7,864 nucleotides of DNA from Dehalococcoidia bacterium (GCA_012965485.1 DTSF01000283.1:1-7864), one strand, 5' to 3'. Counted from the stretch's first letter, positions 1 to 7,274 are shown. Made by a program: numbers and translations. The notes: a model not told the origin generated them from the letters alone.

Positions 1-87
1 AATACGGTCTGTCTCTTTCTTCGAGTATATCAAAGTATAAGACCTGAAATTTTACTGTAAAGAACCAAGAGTGATGTTGAAAGATTT

Positions 88-1305
88 ATGAACATAGAAA
101 ATCTTTTAGAAAAAACACTTACAAAACCTCAGTACAAAGCGATAAAAATACTGGGAGACCAGTTTCATAAAACAGGAACACGTGCTTTCTTGGTTGGAGG
201 AACCATAAGGGATTTACTTCTAGAAAGAGAAGTCTCGGATATCGACATTATTGTGGAGTCAGATCCTTGGACCCTAATGCATAAATTTGATCCAAAATAT
301 CAATTAGAGGTGATTTCTAACTCTCAGTTCAACACCTGCAAGATAAAATTTTTAGACCAAGCAGTGGATCTGGCGATGGCTAGGAAAGAGATATATCCAG
401 CCCCGGGTGCGCTACCTGTGGTAACTTCATCCTCGATTGAAGATGATTTGAGGAGGAGAGATTTTTCAATAAATGCATTGGCAGCTTGCATTAACCCTCC
501 AAACTGGGGGGAAGTACTTGATTTGTATAGGGGGTTAGAGGACTTACAATCAAAACATGTAAGAATCTTGCACGCTGGATCTTTTAAAGATGACCCAACA
601 CGTATATTTAGGTGTATGCGGTATTCCGGGAGGCTGGATTTTGCCCTTGAAGATGACACGAAAACCCAATTATTGAACGACTTAACCTACCTAACTCTGT
701 TAAGTGGAGTACGTATAACCAACGAATTAGTCAAGATTTTTTCTGAAAAGAGCTTAAACTCTATTTTGGATCTAATGGATCAATTTAGGGTTTTGGGGCA
801 TATTCACTCTGGATTTCCGAAAGAACCAGAGTTTTCCGAGAGGAAAAGCCTTTTGAAAAATATCAGGATTCCTACCCCAGAATTTGTTTTCTACGTACTG
901 CTTTCATTAATTGAATCCGATCAAAGATTGGATTTAATTAAGAGACTTGATTTAGGAAATAAATTGTCAAAGTTTGGGACAGATTTAAATCACATCGAAC
1001 TACTCGAAGTAAGTTCCTCGCGCAGCGAGATTTTCAAACAGCTCGCGGGGGTCTCCGAAATTGCAATATCAGTGGCTGAGGTATATGTCTCAAAAGAGCT
1101 TAGAAGCAATTTAGTACTATTTGTCAATGAACTAAAAACTATTAGTTTATGCATCGGTGGCGAAGACCTTATGGGTATTGGCATACCTCAGGGCCCAAAG
1201 ATCGGGGATATCTTATCCAAAATTCTTACACATATGATTGACTCTGGGCCTCAGTCCAAATCTGGTCAGATTCGTATGGCTAAGAAGTTTTTTTGCGATT
1301 CCTAA
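88..1305 (+). CDS. CCA tRNA nucleotidyltransferase / poly(A) polymerase family protein
   Basis: A class II (polymerase-beta-like) nucleotidyltransferase of 405 residues that probably adds or repairs the 3' CCA of tRNA in the cytoplasm. Seen in the sequence: the nucleotide-binding motif LVGGTIRD (35-42); the metal-binding DID (51-53), with a further acidic residue at D94; PGALP (106-110); the ribose-selecting RRRDFSINALA (122-132); and DDPTRIFRCMRYSGRLDF (168-185). DDPTR (168-172) corresponds to the EDxxR base-templating motif of class II enzymes, with Asp replacing Glu. The C-terminal GGEDLMGIGI...GPKIGDIL (about 357-376) matches the family's tRNA-binding tail. No HD phosphohydrolase domain is visible, and residues 190-350 are poorly conserved by eye. 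Poly(A) polymerases and A-only or CC-only enzymes share these motifs, so the exact product is inferred. The ATG at 88 places the motifs at normal distances, but its ribosome binding site is weak (AAGAG at 67-71). The stop overlaps the convergent fumarase gene. Confidence 0.9.
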   Translation: MNIENLLEKTLTKPQYKAIKILGDQFHKTGTRAFLVGGTIRDLLLEREVSDIDIIVESDPWTLMHKFDPKYQLEVISNSQFNTCKIKFLDQAVDLAMARKEIYPAPGALPVVTSSSIEDDLRRRDFSINALAACINPPNWGEVLDLYRGLEDLQSKHVRILHAGSFKDDPTRIFRCMRYSGRLDFALEDDTKTQLLNDLTYLTLLSGVRITNELVKIFSEKSLNSILDLMDQFRVLGHIHSGFPKEPEFSERKSLLKNIRIPTPEFVFYVLLSLIESDQRLDLIKRLDLGNKLSKFGTDLNHIELLEVSSSRSEIFKQLAGVSEIAISVAEVYVSKELRSNLVLFVNELKTISLCIGGEDLMGIGIPQGPKIGDILSKILTHMIDSGPQSKSGQIRMAKKFFCDS

Positions 1306-2720
1306 CCCGAAGATGCCCCTGAAACTCCTGGTCCTGTCATGGATTTCGGGTCAAGTATTTTCTGCAATTCTTGTTTACTCAAATCCGTTTCAGCAAGAGC
1401 CACTTCGAAGATAGTCTGACCGGTTTGTTGGGCTTTATGTGCCAGTTCTGCAGATTTATCATATCCAATATGTGGGACTAAAGTAGTCACTATCGCGAGA
1501 CCTTTTTCAACCATCTCAGGACCTTTTGAGGTTGAGTTAAGTCCGTCAATACATTGGCTAGCTAAGTTTGACGACGCCGTTGCCAAAAGATCAATAGATT
1601 GTAAAAGGTTATAGGCTGCCACAGGCATCATTACGTTGATTTCAAAATTTCCTGATTGACCAGCTATTGCGATGGTGGTGTCGTTTCCTATGACCTGCGC
1701 TGACACTTGGCACACTGACTCAGGTATGACGGGGTTCACTTTACCTGGCATTATAGAACTGCCCGGTTGTACTTCAGGAAGTTCAATCTCACCAAATCCT
1801 CCCCGAGGTCCTGAACCCATCCATCTCACGTCGTTGGCTATTTTCATCAAACTCACCGCGATTGTTTTCATCGCACCACTGGCGTCTACTATATTATCTA
1901 AGGTACTTTGGGCTTGAAAATGATTGGATGTTTCTCTGATTTCTACCCCAGCCGCTCTTGTTAATTTTTCACAGACTCTTTTAGCAAACTCTGGATGTGT
2001 GTTTACTCCTGTACCAACTGCTGTGCCTCCTAAGGCGACTTCCCCGAGCTCTTGCACCGCATGTTCTGCCCGGCGAATGCCCCTATTAATTTGTCCTGCG
2101 TGTCCGGAAAACTCTTGACCAAGACGAACAGGGGTCGCGTCCTGTAGATGTGTTCTTCCAGTTTTAATAACCGGCATGAATTCTTGGGATTTGACATTGA
2201 GGGAGGTAGCTAATTTTTTTAAAGAGGGAATTAAATCATTTGTTATAGCTTTGGCGGCAGCCAAATGTATTGATGTTGGTATGACATCGTTTGAAGATTG
2301 ACCAGTATTTACGTGGTCGTTAGGATGAACGGGATTCCGAGAACCCAAGTCACCGCCAAGTATTTCAATTGCCCTATTTGAAATTACTTCATTGGCATTC
2401 ATATTTGTGGAAGTTCCCGACCCAGTTTGAAATATGTCCACGACAAACTGGTCATCAAATTTGCCTTCCGATACCTCTGTTGCAGATTTTATGATTGCCT
2501 CTCCCAATTTTGAATCTAACAATCCAAGTTCAATATTCGTTTCCGCAGCAGCTAGTTTGACCATCGATATTGCTTCAATAAAAGAACGGGAGAAACGTAG
2601 ATCGCTTATTGGAAAATTGAGTACTGCTCTCATTGTGTTAGCGCCATAATATGCTTCCGATGGGACTTGGAATTCTCCCATCGAGTCTCGTTCTTTTCTA
2701 AATGTTTGGTTCTCTGACAA
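1302..2720 (-). CDS. fumC: Class II fumarate hydratase (fumarase C)
   Basis: Converts fumarate and L-malate reversibly in the TCA cycle; the class II enzyme is a cytoplasmic, iron-independent homotetramer. At 472 residues it has normal family length. Visible motifs: SGTSTNMNANE (101-111), HPNDHVNTGQSSND (132-145), TGRTHLQDATP (187-197, with the conserved His191) and the superfamily signature GSSIMPGKVNP (320-330), whose serines include the catalytic one. The signature continues VIPESVCQV, as in mycobacterial fumarases (NPVLPEAV) and in aspartases, rather than NPTQCEAL as in E. coli FumC. However, GGTAVGTGVNTHPEF, GNFEINV and a C-terminal fumarase-C-like domain ending KSMTGPG favour fumarase over aspartase. 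The start is a TTG: the conserved RDSMGE lies only 11 residues in, so the ATG at codon 14 would delete conserved sequence, and a GGAG stands 7 nt before the TTG. The gene lies downstream of the hydrolase on the same strand and may also have its own promoter. Confidence 0.93.
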   Translation of the reverse strand: MSENQTFRKERDSMGEFQVPSEAYYGANTMRAVLNFPISDLRFSRSFIEAISMVKLAAAETNIELGLLDSKLGEAIIKSATEVSEGKFDDQFVVDIFQTGSGTSTNMNANEVISNRAIEILGGDLGSRNPVHPNDHVNTGQSSNDVIPTSIHLAAAKAITNDLIPSLKKLATSLNVKSQEFMPVIKTGRTHLQDATPVRLGQEFSGHAGQINRGIRRAEHAVQELGEVALGGTAVGTGVNTHPEFAKRVCEKLTRAAGVEIRETSNHFQAQSTLDNIVDASGAMKTIAVSLMKIANDVRWMGSGPRGGFGEIELPEVQPGSSIMPGKVNPVIPESVCQVSAQVIGNDTTIAIAGQSGNFEINVMMPVAAYNLLQSIDLLATASSNLASQCIDGLNSTSKGPEMVEKGLAIVTTLVPHIGYDKSAELAHKAQQTGQTIFEVALAETDLSKQELQKILDPKSMTGPGVSGASSG

Positions 2721-2727
2721 TTGACTA

Positions 2728-2731
2728 CTCC
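2728..2731 (-). promoter_or_regulatory. Ribosome binding site fixing the TTG start of fumC
   Basis: On the minus strand the sequence TTTGGAG ends 7 nt before the TTG at 2720. This is a strong Shine-Dalgarno match at ideal spacing. It decides for the TTG over the in-frame ATG at 2681, which would lose the conserved N-terminal strand of the fumarase. Confidence 0.7.
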
Positions 2732-2750
2732 AAAGGTTACTGTTTGAAAT

Positions 2751-2779
2751 TTTAGACAGCTATTTCTTAATTCCCTCAA
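2751..2779 (-). promoter_or_regulatory. Candidate fumC promoter
   Basis: Minus-strand TTGAGG (2779-2774), a 17-nt spacer and TCTAAA (2756-2751), each matching four of six sigma-70 consensus positions. Transcription would start near 2744, leaving a leader of about 23 nt before the TTG. The -35 box lies in the loop between the arms of the inverted repeat at 2763-2792. AT-rich DNA yields such matches by chance, so this is only a candidate. Confidence 0.3.
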
Positions 2780-2792
2780 CATTATTAAGAAA
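2763..2792. repeat. Perfect 9-bp inverted repeat in the hydrolase-fumC gap
   Basis: TTTCTTAAT (2763-2771) is exactly repeated in reverse complement as ATTAAGAAA (2784-2792), separated by 12 nt. It is entirely AT except for one pair per arm, and no T-run follows on the minus strand, so it is a poor rho-independent terminator. Its position about 42 nt upstream of the fumC start, bracketing a candidate -35 box, would suit an operator for a dimeric regulator. That role is inference. Confidence 0.5.
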
Positions 2793-2828
2793 ATGACAAT
2801 TCATTAGCCTCTGCATACCTATATTAGC

Positions 2829-3473
2829 TTATAGAGTTTCCTTAATAAATTCGCAGCTCAACTTACCGACTAAATCACTGTGTTCTCTGAAAAAATGGTC
2901 TGCTCCTGTTACCACCTCTGTTCTCTTTGGTTCTGATATTCTGTTAGCTAAAAACTTAAATTGTCCGAGGGTAAAATCATGATCCCTGTCGCCAAGTATC
3001 AGCAATTTTGATTGAGTTATTTGGACAGTACCATATTGGGCAAACTTATTTTGTGGGCATGCAATTGACACAAGACATTTTATTAAATTGGTCCTGAGGG
3101 CTGATTCTAATGCCATCCAGGCTCCGAAGGAATATCCAATAATTCCTAGACGGCTGCCATCAATTTTTGGATTAGAACTTGTCAGATTAACTACCGCCTT
3201 TGTATCTAGTAATTCATTGGTGCCATCACCAGGTTCTCCACTGCTCATTCCGACACCTCTTTGGTTAAACCGCAAGGTAGCTATTCCGCTATTTAATAAA
3301 TGGCTGGAAATTTGGTTTAGCACAGTATCGAACATATTACCCCCATATCGAGGATGTGGATGGCAAAGGATAACGCAAGGAGGTCTTTTGACTTGGTTTG
3401 GTGTTTCCAAAAGGGATTCAAGTTCGGAAGTTTCGGTTGATAATGTCGCTAATTCTTTGGTTGCATCAGTCAT
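2829..3473 (-). CDS. Alpha/beta hydrolase (COG2945 / dienelactone-hydrolase-like)
   Basis: A small cytoplasmic serine hydrolase of 214 residues, typical length for this group; the substrate is unknown. Recognisable features in order: HPHPRYGGNM (38-47), the motif that marks this subgroup; RFNQRGVGMSSGEPGDG (68-84), including the oxyanion-side RGVGxSxG element; the nucleophile elbow GYSFGA (113-118, Ser115); an acidic strand LLILGDRDHDF (157-167), one of whose aspartates should be the catalytic acid; and GADHFF (190-195), giving the catalytic His193. The triad therefore looks complete. There is no signal peptide or membrane segment. The ATG at 3473 is preceded by GGGG at a 7-nt spacing, an imperfect ribosome binding site. 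It lies upstream of fumC in the same direction, with a 108-nt gap that makes tight co-translation unlikely. Proteins of this type are often annotated as esterases, but nothing here identifies the ester or lactone cleaved. Confidence 0.88.
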   Translation of the reverse strand: MTDATKELATLSTETSELESLLETPNQVKRPPCVILCHPHPRYGGNMFDTVLNQISSHLLNSGIATLRFNQRGVGMSSGEPGDGTNELLDTKAVVNLTSSNPKIDGSRLGIIGYSFGAWMALESALRTNLIKCLVSIACPQNKFAQYGTVQITQSKLLILGDRDHDFTLGQFKFLANRISEPKRTEVVTGADHFFREHSDLVGKLSCEFIKETL

Positions 3474-3493
3474 ATAATTGCCCCGAGAAAATA

Positions 3494-3522
3494 ATAATGG
3501 TCATAAACAGAGATCAATTCAA
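3494..3522 (-). promoter_or_regulatory. Candidate promoter for the alpha/beta hydrolase gene
   Basis: Minus-strand TTGAAT (3522-3517), an exact 17-nt spacer and CATTAT (3499-3494), giving a start near 3486 and a very short leader. It sits in the 148-nt divergent spacer that must hold promoters for both flanking genes. The match to sigma-70 boxes is moderate. Confidence 0.35.
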
Positions 3523-3547
3523 AGTTAAAAATAAGCATAAGTATAGT
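3518..3547 (+). promoter_or_regulatory. Candidate promoter for the threonine aldolase gene
   Basis: TTCAAA (3518-3523), an 18-nt spacer and TATAGT (3542-3547), matching four and five of six sigma-70 positions. Transcription would begin near 3554, leaving a leader of about 68 nt. Its -35 box overlaps that of the opposite-strand candidate. The spacer is strongly AT-rich, so chance matches are likely. Confidence 0.3.
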
Positions 3548-3609
3548 AATTAAGAAAAGCCGTTGCTAGAATCAATATGTAAAAGTAAAAGTTGGAATTA
3601 ATTTAGCTT

Positions 3610-3614
3610 GGTGA
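3610..3614 (+). promoter_or_regulatory. Ribosome binding site of the threonine aldolase gene
   Basis: GGTGA lies 7 nt before the ATG at 3622 and supports that start. The conserved VDLRSDTVT begins at the fourth codon, so no longer N-terminus is expected. Confidence 0.6.
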
Positions 3615-3621
3615 AAATTAT

Positions 3622-4653
3622 ATGACGAAAGTTGATCTTAGAAGCGATACAGTTACCCATCCATCCCCTGAAATGAGGGAAGCCATAGCCAAGGCGGAAA
3701 TCGGCGATGATGTCTTTAATGACGATCCTTCGGTTAATAAACTGGAAGAAATAGCAGCGGCGAAACTAGGTAAAGAGGCATCAGTGTTTGTAGCCAGTGG
3801 GACAATGGGCAACTTGATTTCTGTGTTGTCTCATTGTAGGCGTGGTGATGAAATAATCCTTGGCGACAAGTCACACATTTTCCGTTCGGAAGCGGGTGGA
3901 GCCGCAGCGCTTGGAGGGATTTCCTACCATACAGTGAGGAATGACGCTCGGGGTATGCTTGATCCTTCAGAAGTCGAAGAGGCCATAAGAGATTCAACGA
4001 ATAACCATAATCCTCACACTGCAGTTATAGCTATTGAGAACACTCAAAACAACTGTGGAGGTAGGGTACTTACTCCACAAGATACCGAACTGATCGCAGA
4101 TGTAGCCCGTAATTATGAGCTGCCACTTCATGTGGATGGGGCTAGGATATTCAATGCGGCAGTCAAACTGGAAACCCCTGTTGATGAAATGTTGAAGGAA
4201 GCGGACACAGTGAGTTTTTGTTTGTCAAAAGGACTTAGTTGTCCTGTAGGCTCGATTGTGGCAGGGACTCACGAATTCGTTGAAGAGGCTAGAAGATGGA
4301 GGAAAATGGTTGGTGGAGGGATGAGGCAAGCCGGCTTTCTCGCTGCGGCCGGTATCGTTGCTTTAGACCAGATGGTTGATCGTTTGGCTGAGGACCATGC
4401 CAACGCAAAGAAATTGGCAGAAGGGTTATCTAGGATAGATGGTGTAACGATAGACCCAGACTCGGTTGACACGAATTTAGTTTTCTTTGAAGTCGAACAC
4501 CCTAATAAGAATGAATTGATGAAAAAACTAGAGTTGGAAGGAATAAAGGGAGCTTCACCGTATTCCCGGTGGAGATTCGTGACCCACTACGGGGTGGATT
4601 CCGAAGATATAGATTATGTTTTAGAAGTTATGGCCAATGCTATGACATCATAA
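3622..4653 (+). CDS. ltaE: Low-specificity L-threonine aldolase (PLP-dependent)
   Basis: A cytoplasmic fold-type I pyridoxal-phosphate enzyme that cleaves L-threonine or L-allo-threonine to glycine and acetaldehyde, and usually related beta-hydroxy amino acids. The 343 residues match the family's length. Diagnostic parts: the N-terminal VDLRSDTVT (4-12) and GDDVFNDDPSVNKLE (28-42); SGTMGNL (59-65), which cradles the cofactor phosphate; H85, in the place of the active-site histidine; ENTQNNCGGRV (139-149); HVDGARIFNA (170-179), where D172 pairs with the pyridine nitrogen and R175 binds the carboxylate; and SFCLSKGLSCPVGS (198-211), where K203 forms the Schiff base. Every key residue is present. 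The conserved C-terminal R...F.TH.GV is also seen near residues 315-325. It diverges from the hydrolase gene across a shared promoter region and is followed after 74 nt by the MFS gene on the same strand. The preference for L- or allo-threonine cannot be read from sequence. Confidence 0.93.
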   Translation: MTKVDLRSDTVTHPSPEMREAIAKAEIGDDVFNDDPSVNKLEEIAAAKLGKEASVFVASGTMGNLISVLSHCRRGDEIILGDKSHIFRSEAGGAAALGGISYHTVRNDARGMLDPSEVEEAIRDSTNNHNPHTAVIAIENTQNNCGGRVLTPQDTELIADVARNYELPLHVDGARIFNAAVKLETPVDEMLKEADTVSFCLSKGLSCPVGSIVAGTHEFVEEARRWRKMVGGGMRQAGFLAAAGIVALDQMVDRLAEDHANAKKLAEGLSRIDGVTIDPDSVDTNLVFFEVEHPNKNELMKKLELEGIKGASPYSRWRFVTHYGVDSEDIDYVLEVMANAMTS

Positions 4654-4669
4654 CCTCATCGCTTGTGCC

Positions 4670-4689
4670 GGCATCATACCAATGCCTTT
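4670..4689 (+). terminator. Weak terminator-like hairpin after the threonine aldolase gene
   Basis: GGCAT (4670-4674) and ATGCC (4682-4686) can pair around a 7-nt loop, followed by TTTAATATT. The stem is only 5 bp and the T-run is short. At best it would terminate partially 16 nt after the ltaE stop, leaving some read-through into the MFS gene. Confidence 0.25.
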
Positions 4690-4727
4690 AATATTGACCC
4701 CATAGCGTTACTAGGCGCGATTTATTT

Positions 4728-5930
4728 ATGCTATCCCTGTTTAAAAATCAGGCTTTTCGCCGTTTTTTCTATGGTCTCTTGTTCGACGACGCCGCCATGA
4801 TGGTAAGCCCTATGCTCCAAGGTTGGATTGTTCTAATGGAGACAAATTCGGCTTTTTGGGTTGGGGTCACTGCGGGTGTTTCTGGAGTAGGGTTGACTTT
4901 GTTTAGCCCAGCTGCCGGGGTTTTGATAGACCGTTATAACAGAAAAATTTTGTTAGTGATCACCCAATTCGGACAGATTCTGCTGGTAGGCTTTTTGGGG
5001 ATAGTAGCTTTTTATGAAGCCATCGAGGTTTGGCATGTTTTGGGTTTTGGGTTCTGCTCTGGCGCATTTCATGCACTAAGGCATCCCTGCAAAATGGCTA
5101 TGACATTAGATTTGGTAGGCCCCCAAAATCTTCTGAGGGGAACTGCAGCAAGTTTCTTCTCGATGACTGTCATGGGTGTCATCGCACCTCTCGCTGGAGG
5201 ATGGTTGATAGCTCGAGAAATTTATTTCGGGTTCGCTTTTATATTTTCGGCACTATTGGTGTCCAGTATCGTTTTTCTAAATCTGAAAGGTATAAAAACT
5301 CCACAGATTTCCTCTTCCTCTCACCTTGAGGATTTGGTTTATGGCGCAAAATATGTGGCCAAAAACGCAATGGTTCGTTCCTTAATACTTGCAATTTTGG
5401 TCACAGAAATTTTTGGATGGGCAGTGGAAGCAATGCTGCCAGTAATAGCAAGAGATGAGCTTGGATTGGATGCTCAAGGTTTAGGCTTTCTCATGTCAGT
5501 CGGGGCTTTAGGTGCCGCAATTTCTACAGTATGTATAACTGCAATGCCGGATGTGGATAATAAAGGAAAATTGGTGGTTTATGGATTGTTTGGGTTTGGG
5601 TTTGGATTGATTACTTTTGCATTTTCTGATGTTTTACTGTTATCGATGATTTTACTGGCTTTTGCCTATGGTTCTGGAGTGATTTACGAAAGTGGGCTAT
5701 CTACACTACTCCAGACGTCGGTTCCCGATGGTATGAGGGGTAGGGTATTAAGTTTTCAATCTTTATGTTGGGGATTTAGTGGGTCAGCTGGATTTCACGC
5801 TGGGGCGATTGCGGCAATATTGGGTGCTCCAATAGCTGTTGCAGCAGGTGGAGCAGTAGTGATAATTAATGCTATCCGAATAGCTAAAAATATGATACGC
5901 ATTGGAGCCAAAGTGGCTTCGGGAAAGTGA
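4728..5930 (+). CDS. MFS transporter (MFS_3 / EntS-like drug-efflux subgroup)
   Basis: A 400-residue inner-membrane permease with about twelve hydrophobic segments, likely a proton-coupled exporter. Evidence: an N-terminal LFKNQAFRRFFYG (4-16), the usual entry into helix 1 in this subgroup; the MFS motif A equivalent GVLIDRYNRK (64-73) between helices 2 and 3; a hydrophilic central loop around residues 190-210 separating the two six-helix halves; and SVPDGMRGRVLSF (331-343) between helices 10 and 11, which corresponds to the VPDxxRGRVxS motif typical of MFS_3/EntS-like proteins. The substrate cannot be predicted; family members export macrolides, siderophores or unknown compounds. The ATG at 4728 has a poor ribosome binding site (AGG 12 nt upstream), so translation may be low or coupled. 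It follows ltaE by 74 nt with only a weak hairpin between them, so partial co-transcription is possible. It ends 7 nt before the convergent rarA stop. Confidence 0.87.
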   Translation: MLSLFKNQAFRRFFYGLLFDDAAMMVSPMLQGWIVLMETNSAFWVGVTAGVSGVGLTLFSPAAGVLIDRYNRKILLVITQFGQILLVGFLGIVAFYEAIEVWHVLGFGFCSGAFHALRHPCKMAMTLDLVGPQNLLRGTAASFFSMTVMGVIAPLAGGWLIAREIYFGFAFIFSALLVSSIVFLNLKGIKTPQISSSSHLEDLVYGAKYVAKNAMVRSLILAILVTEIFGWAVEAMLPVIARDELGLDAQGLGFLMSVGALGAAISTVCITAMPDVDNKGKLVVYGLFGFGFGLITFAFSDVLLLSMILLAFAYGSGVIYESGLSTLLQTSVPDGMRGRVLSFQSLCWGFSGSAGFHAGAIAAILGAPIAVAAGGAVVIINAIRIAKNMIRIGAKVASGK

Positions 5931-5937
5931 TCAATCG

Positions 5938-7266
5938 TTATTCCTTGTATTCCTCTTTCCACCATTTGTTTAGTCGTTCTGCTATAAATTTTTCATGACC
6001 CAAATTTCCTGGCAAATAAAAATCCTTGGTCCCAAGATTTTCGGGAAGATTTTCTGTTCTGACAAAATGTTCGGGATAATCGTGGGCATACTTGTAACCT
6101 TGTCCGTATTTTTCCTGTGACATTAAATCAGTCACAGGATTGCGTAAATGAAGTGGAACTGGATTTTCTCCTGAAGATTTAATTTCGGACATTGCAGAAT
6201 TTATCGCTTCATAGGCAGAATTACTTTTAGGAGCGGAGGCTAGGTATATTGTGGCCTCTGATAGTATGATCCGAGCTTCCGGCATTCCCACGAAATGGGC
6301 AGCCTGTTGAGCTGAAACAGCGATTGTTAGTGCTCTGGGATCAGCTAATCCTATGTCCTCACTAGCTAATATAACAAGCCTTCTAGCTACGAGCATGAGG
6401 TCTTCCCCGGCCAAGAGCAGCCTGGCTAACCAATAGACGGAAGCATCAGGGTCGGAGGCCCGGACGGATTTTATAAACGCAGATATTGTGTCAAAGTGTT
6501 TGTCTCCTGCTTTATCATGCGAGAGAGCCTTGGTTTCTATCACCTCATCCAAAAATGATTTACTTATTAGTATTTTATTGCCTTGGATAGAGGCGGAGTC
6601 TGCTGCCAGTTCTAATGTGTTCAAGGCCCATCTGGCATCCCCACTGGACAATGCAGCTATATTTTCGAGCACGCCGTCTTCAATGGAAAGATTTCTTTTT
6701 TCTAAACCTTTCTCGGAATCATTCAGAGCATTGGTTAATATGTGGACGATGTCTTTCCTTTCCAGGCCATTTAATGTGAAGACTCTACATCGTGATAAAA
6801 GTGGAGAAATTATTTCGAATGACGGATTTTCTGTGGTGGCGCCTATGAAAGTGACAGTGCCATCTTCTACATGTGGCAGTATCGCATCTTGTTGTGCTTT
6901 ATTAAATCGATGAATTTCGTCAATAAAAAGAGCAGTCCTTTGCCCCGACATCCCTAGTCGGGATTTAGATTCAGAAATTAATTTTCTCAACTCAGACACG
7001 CCAGAAGTGACAGCACTGATTTTTTCGAGATGGAAATTCGAAGTTGAAGTTATAAGATTCGCTAGGGAGGTCTTGCCTGTCCCCGGTGGCCCCCACAAAA
7101 TAAATGAAGGAATCCTTCCCGCGTCGATACTTCTCCGGAGTGGGCTATTTTTGCCAGTTAAATGAGCCTGACCAACTATGTCATCAAGACTGGTCGGCCG
7201 CATTCTTGCTGCCAAAGGGGCGTTATTGGACAGGTGTCGGTTCGCCTCAAAATCAAACATGTTCAT
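5938..7266 (-). CDS. rarA: Replication-associated recombination protein A (AAA+ ATPase, MgsA/WRNIP1 family)
   Basis: A cytoplasmic clamp-loader-like AAA+ ATPase that acts at stalled replication forks and on single-stranded DNA ends. From the chosen start (442 residues) it shows the N-terminal PLAARMRPTSLDDIVGQ (17-33), Walker A GPPGTGKT (59-66), Walker B LFIDEIHR (113-120), sensor 1 GATTENPSF (142-150), an arginine-finger region LLSRCRVF with R159, and a sensor 2 element GDARWALNTLE. These are followed by the RarA-specific C-terminal tetramerisation region, recognisable by SEDIGLADPRAL, PKSNSAY and GYKYAHDYPEH. All catalytic elements are intact. The reading frame stays open to a TTG at 7326, but the ATG at 7266 is preferred: GAGG stands 8 nt upstream, and the family normally begins just before the MFDFEANR-like segment. 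It diverges from the NrtS-like gene and converges on the MFS gene. Its position among metabolic genes says nothing more about its role. Confidence 0.95.
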   Translation of the reverse strand: MNMFDFEANRHLSNNAPLAARMRPTSLDDIVGQAHLTGKNSPLRRSIDAGRIPSFILWGPPGTGKTSLANLITSTSNFHLEKISAVTSGVSELRKLISESKSRLGMSGQRTALFIDEIHRFNKAQQDAILPHVEDGTVTFIGATTENPSFEIISPLLSRCRVFTLNGLERKDIVHILTNALNDSEKGLEKRNLSIEDGVLENIAALSSGDARWALNTLELAADSASIQGNKILISKSFLDEVIETKALSHDKAGDKHFDTISAFIKSVRASDPDASVYWLARLLLAGEDLMLVARRLVILASEDIGLADPRALTIAVSAQQAAHFVGMPEARIILSEATIYLASAPKSNSAYEAINSAMSEIKSSGENPVPLHLRNPVTDLMSQEKYGQGYKYAHDYPEHFVRTENLPENLGTKDFYLPGNLGHEKFIAERLNKWWKEEYKE

Positions 7267-7274
7267 CGTTTTAG

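Noticed and set aside
51..61. A short palindrome TTTACTGTAAA before the first gene.
   Set aside because: At 11 bp in AT-rich DNA it is expected by chance, and no promoter with a good -35 box could be aligned to it.
1672..2649. Three plus-strand open frames (1672-1917, 1924-2118, 2434-2649) opposite fumC.
   Set aside because: They are antisense shadows of a highly conserved enzyme and show no family features of their own.
3088..3477. A 129-codon plus-strand open frame opposite the alpha/beta hydrolase.
   Set aside because: It is antisense to a gene with a complete catalytic triad, and its product shows no domain or plausible ribosome binding site.
5030..5329. A 99-codon open frame in another frame inside the MFS gene.
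   Set aside because: The MFS frame continues uninterrupted with transporter motifs on both sides; the alternative product resembles nothing known.
5589..5606. A TTTGGG-TTTGGG-TTTGGA run, telomere-like or G-quadruplex-like.
   Set aside because: It lies in frame in the MFS gene, encoding an FGFG-type membrane helix. Only two perfect units and one imperfect unit are present, so biased codon use in a Gly/Phe-rich helix explains it.
6488..6913. A 141-codon open frame on the plus strand opposite rarA.
   Set aside because: It lies wholly inside rarA, its translation is low-complexity and Ser-rich with no recognisable motif, and rarA is intact and conserved across the same bases.
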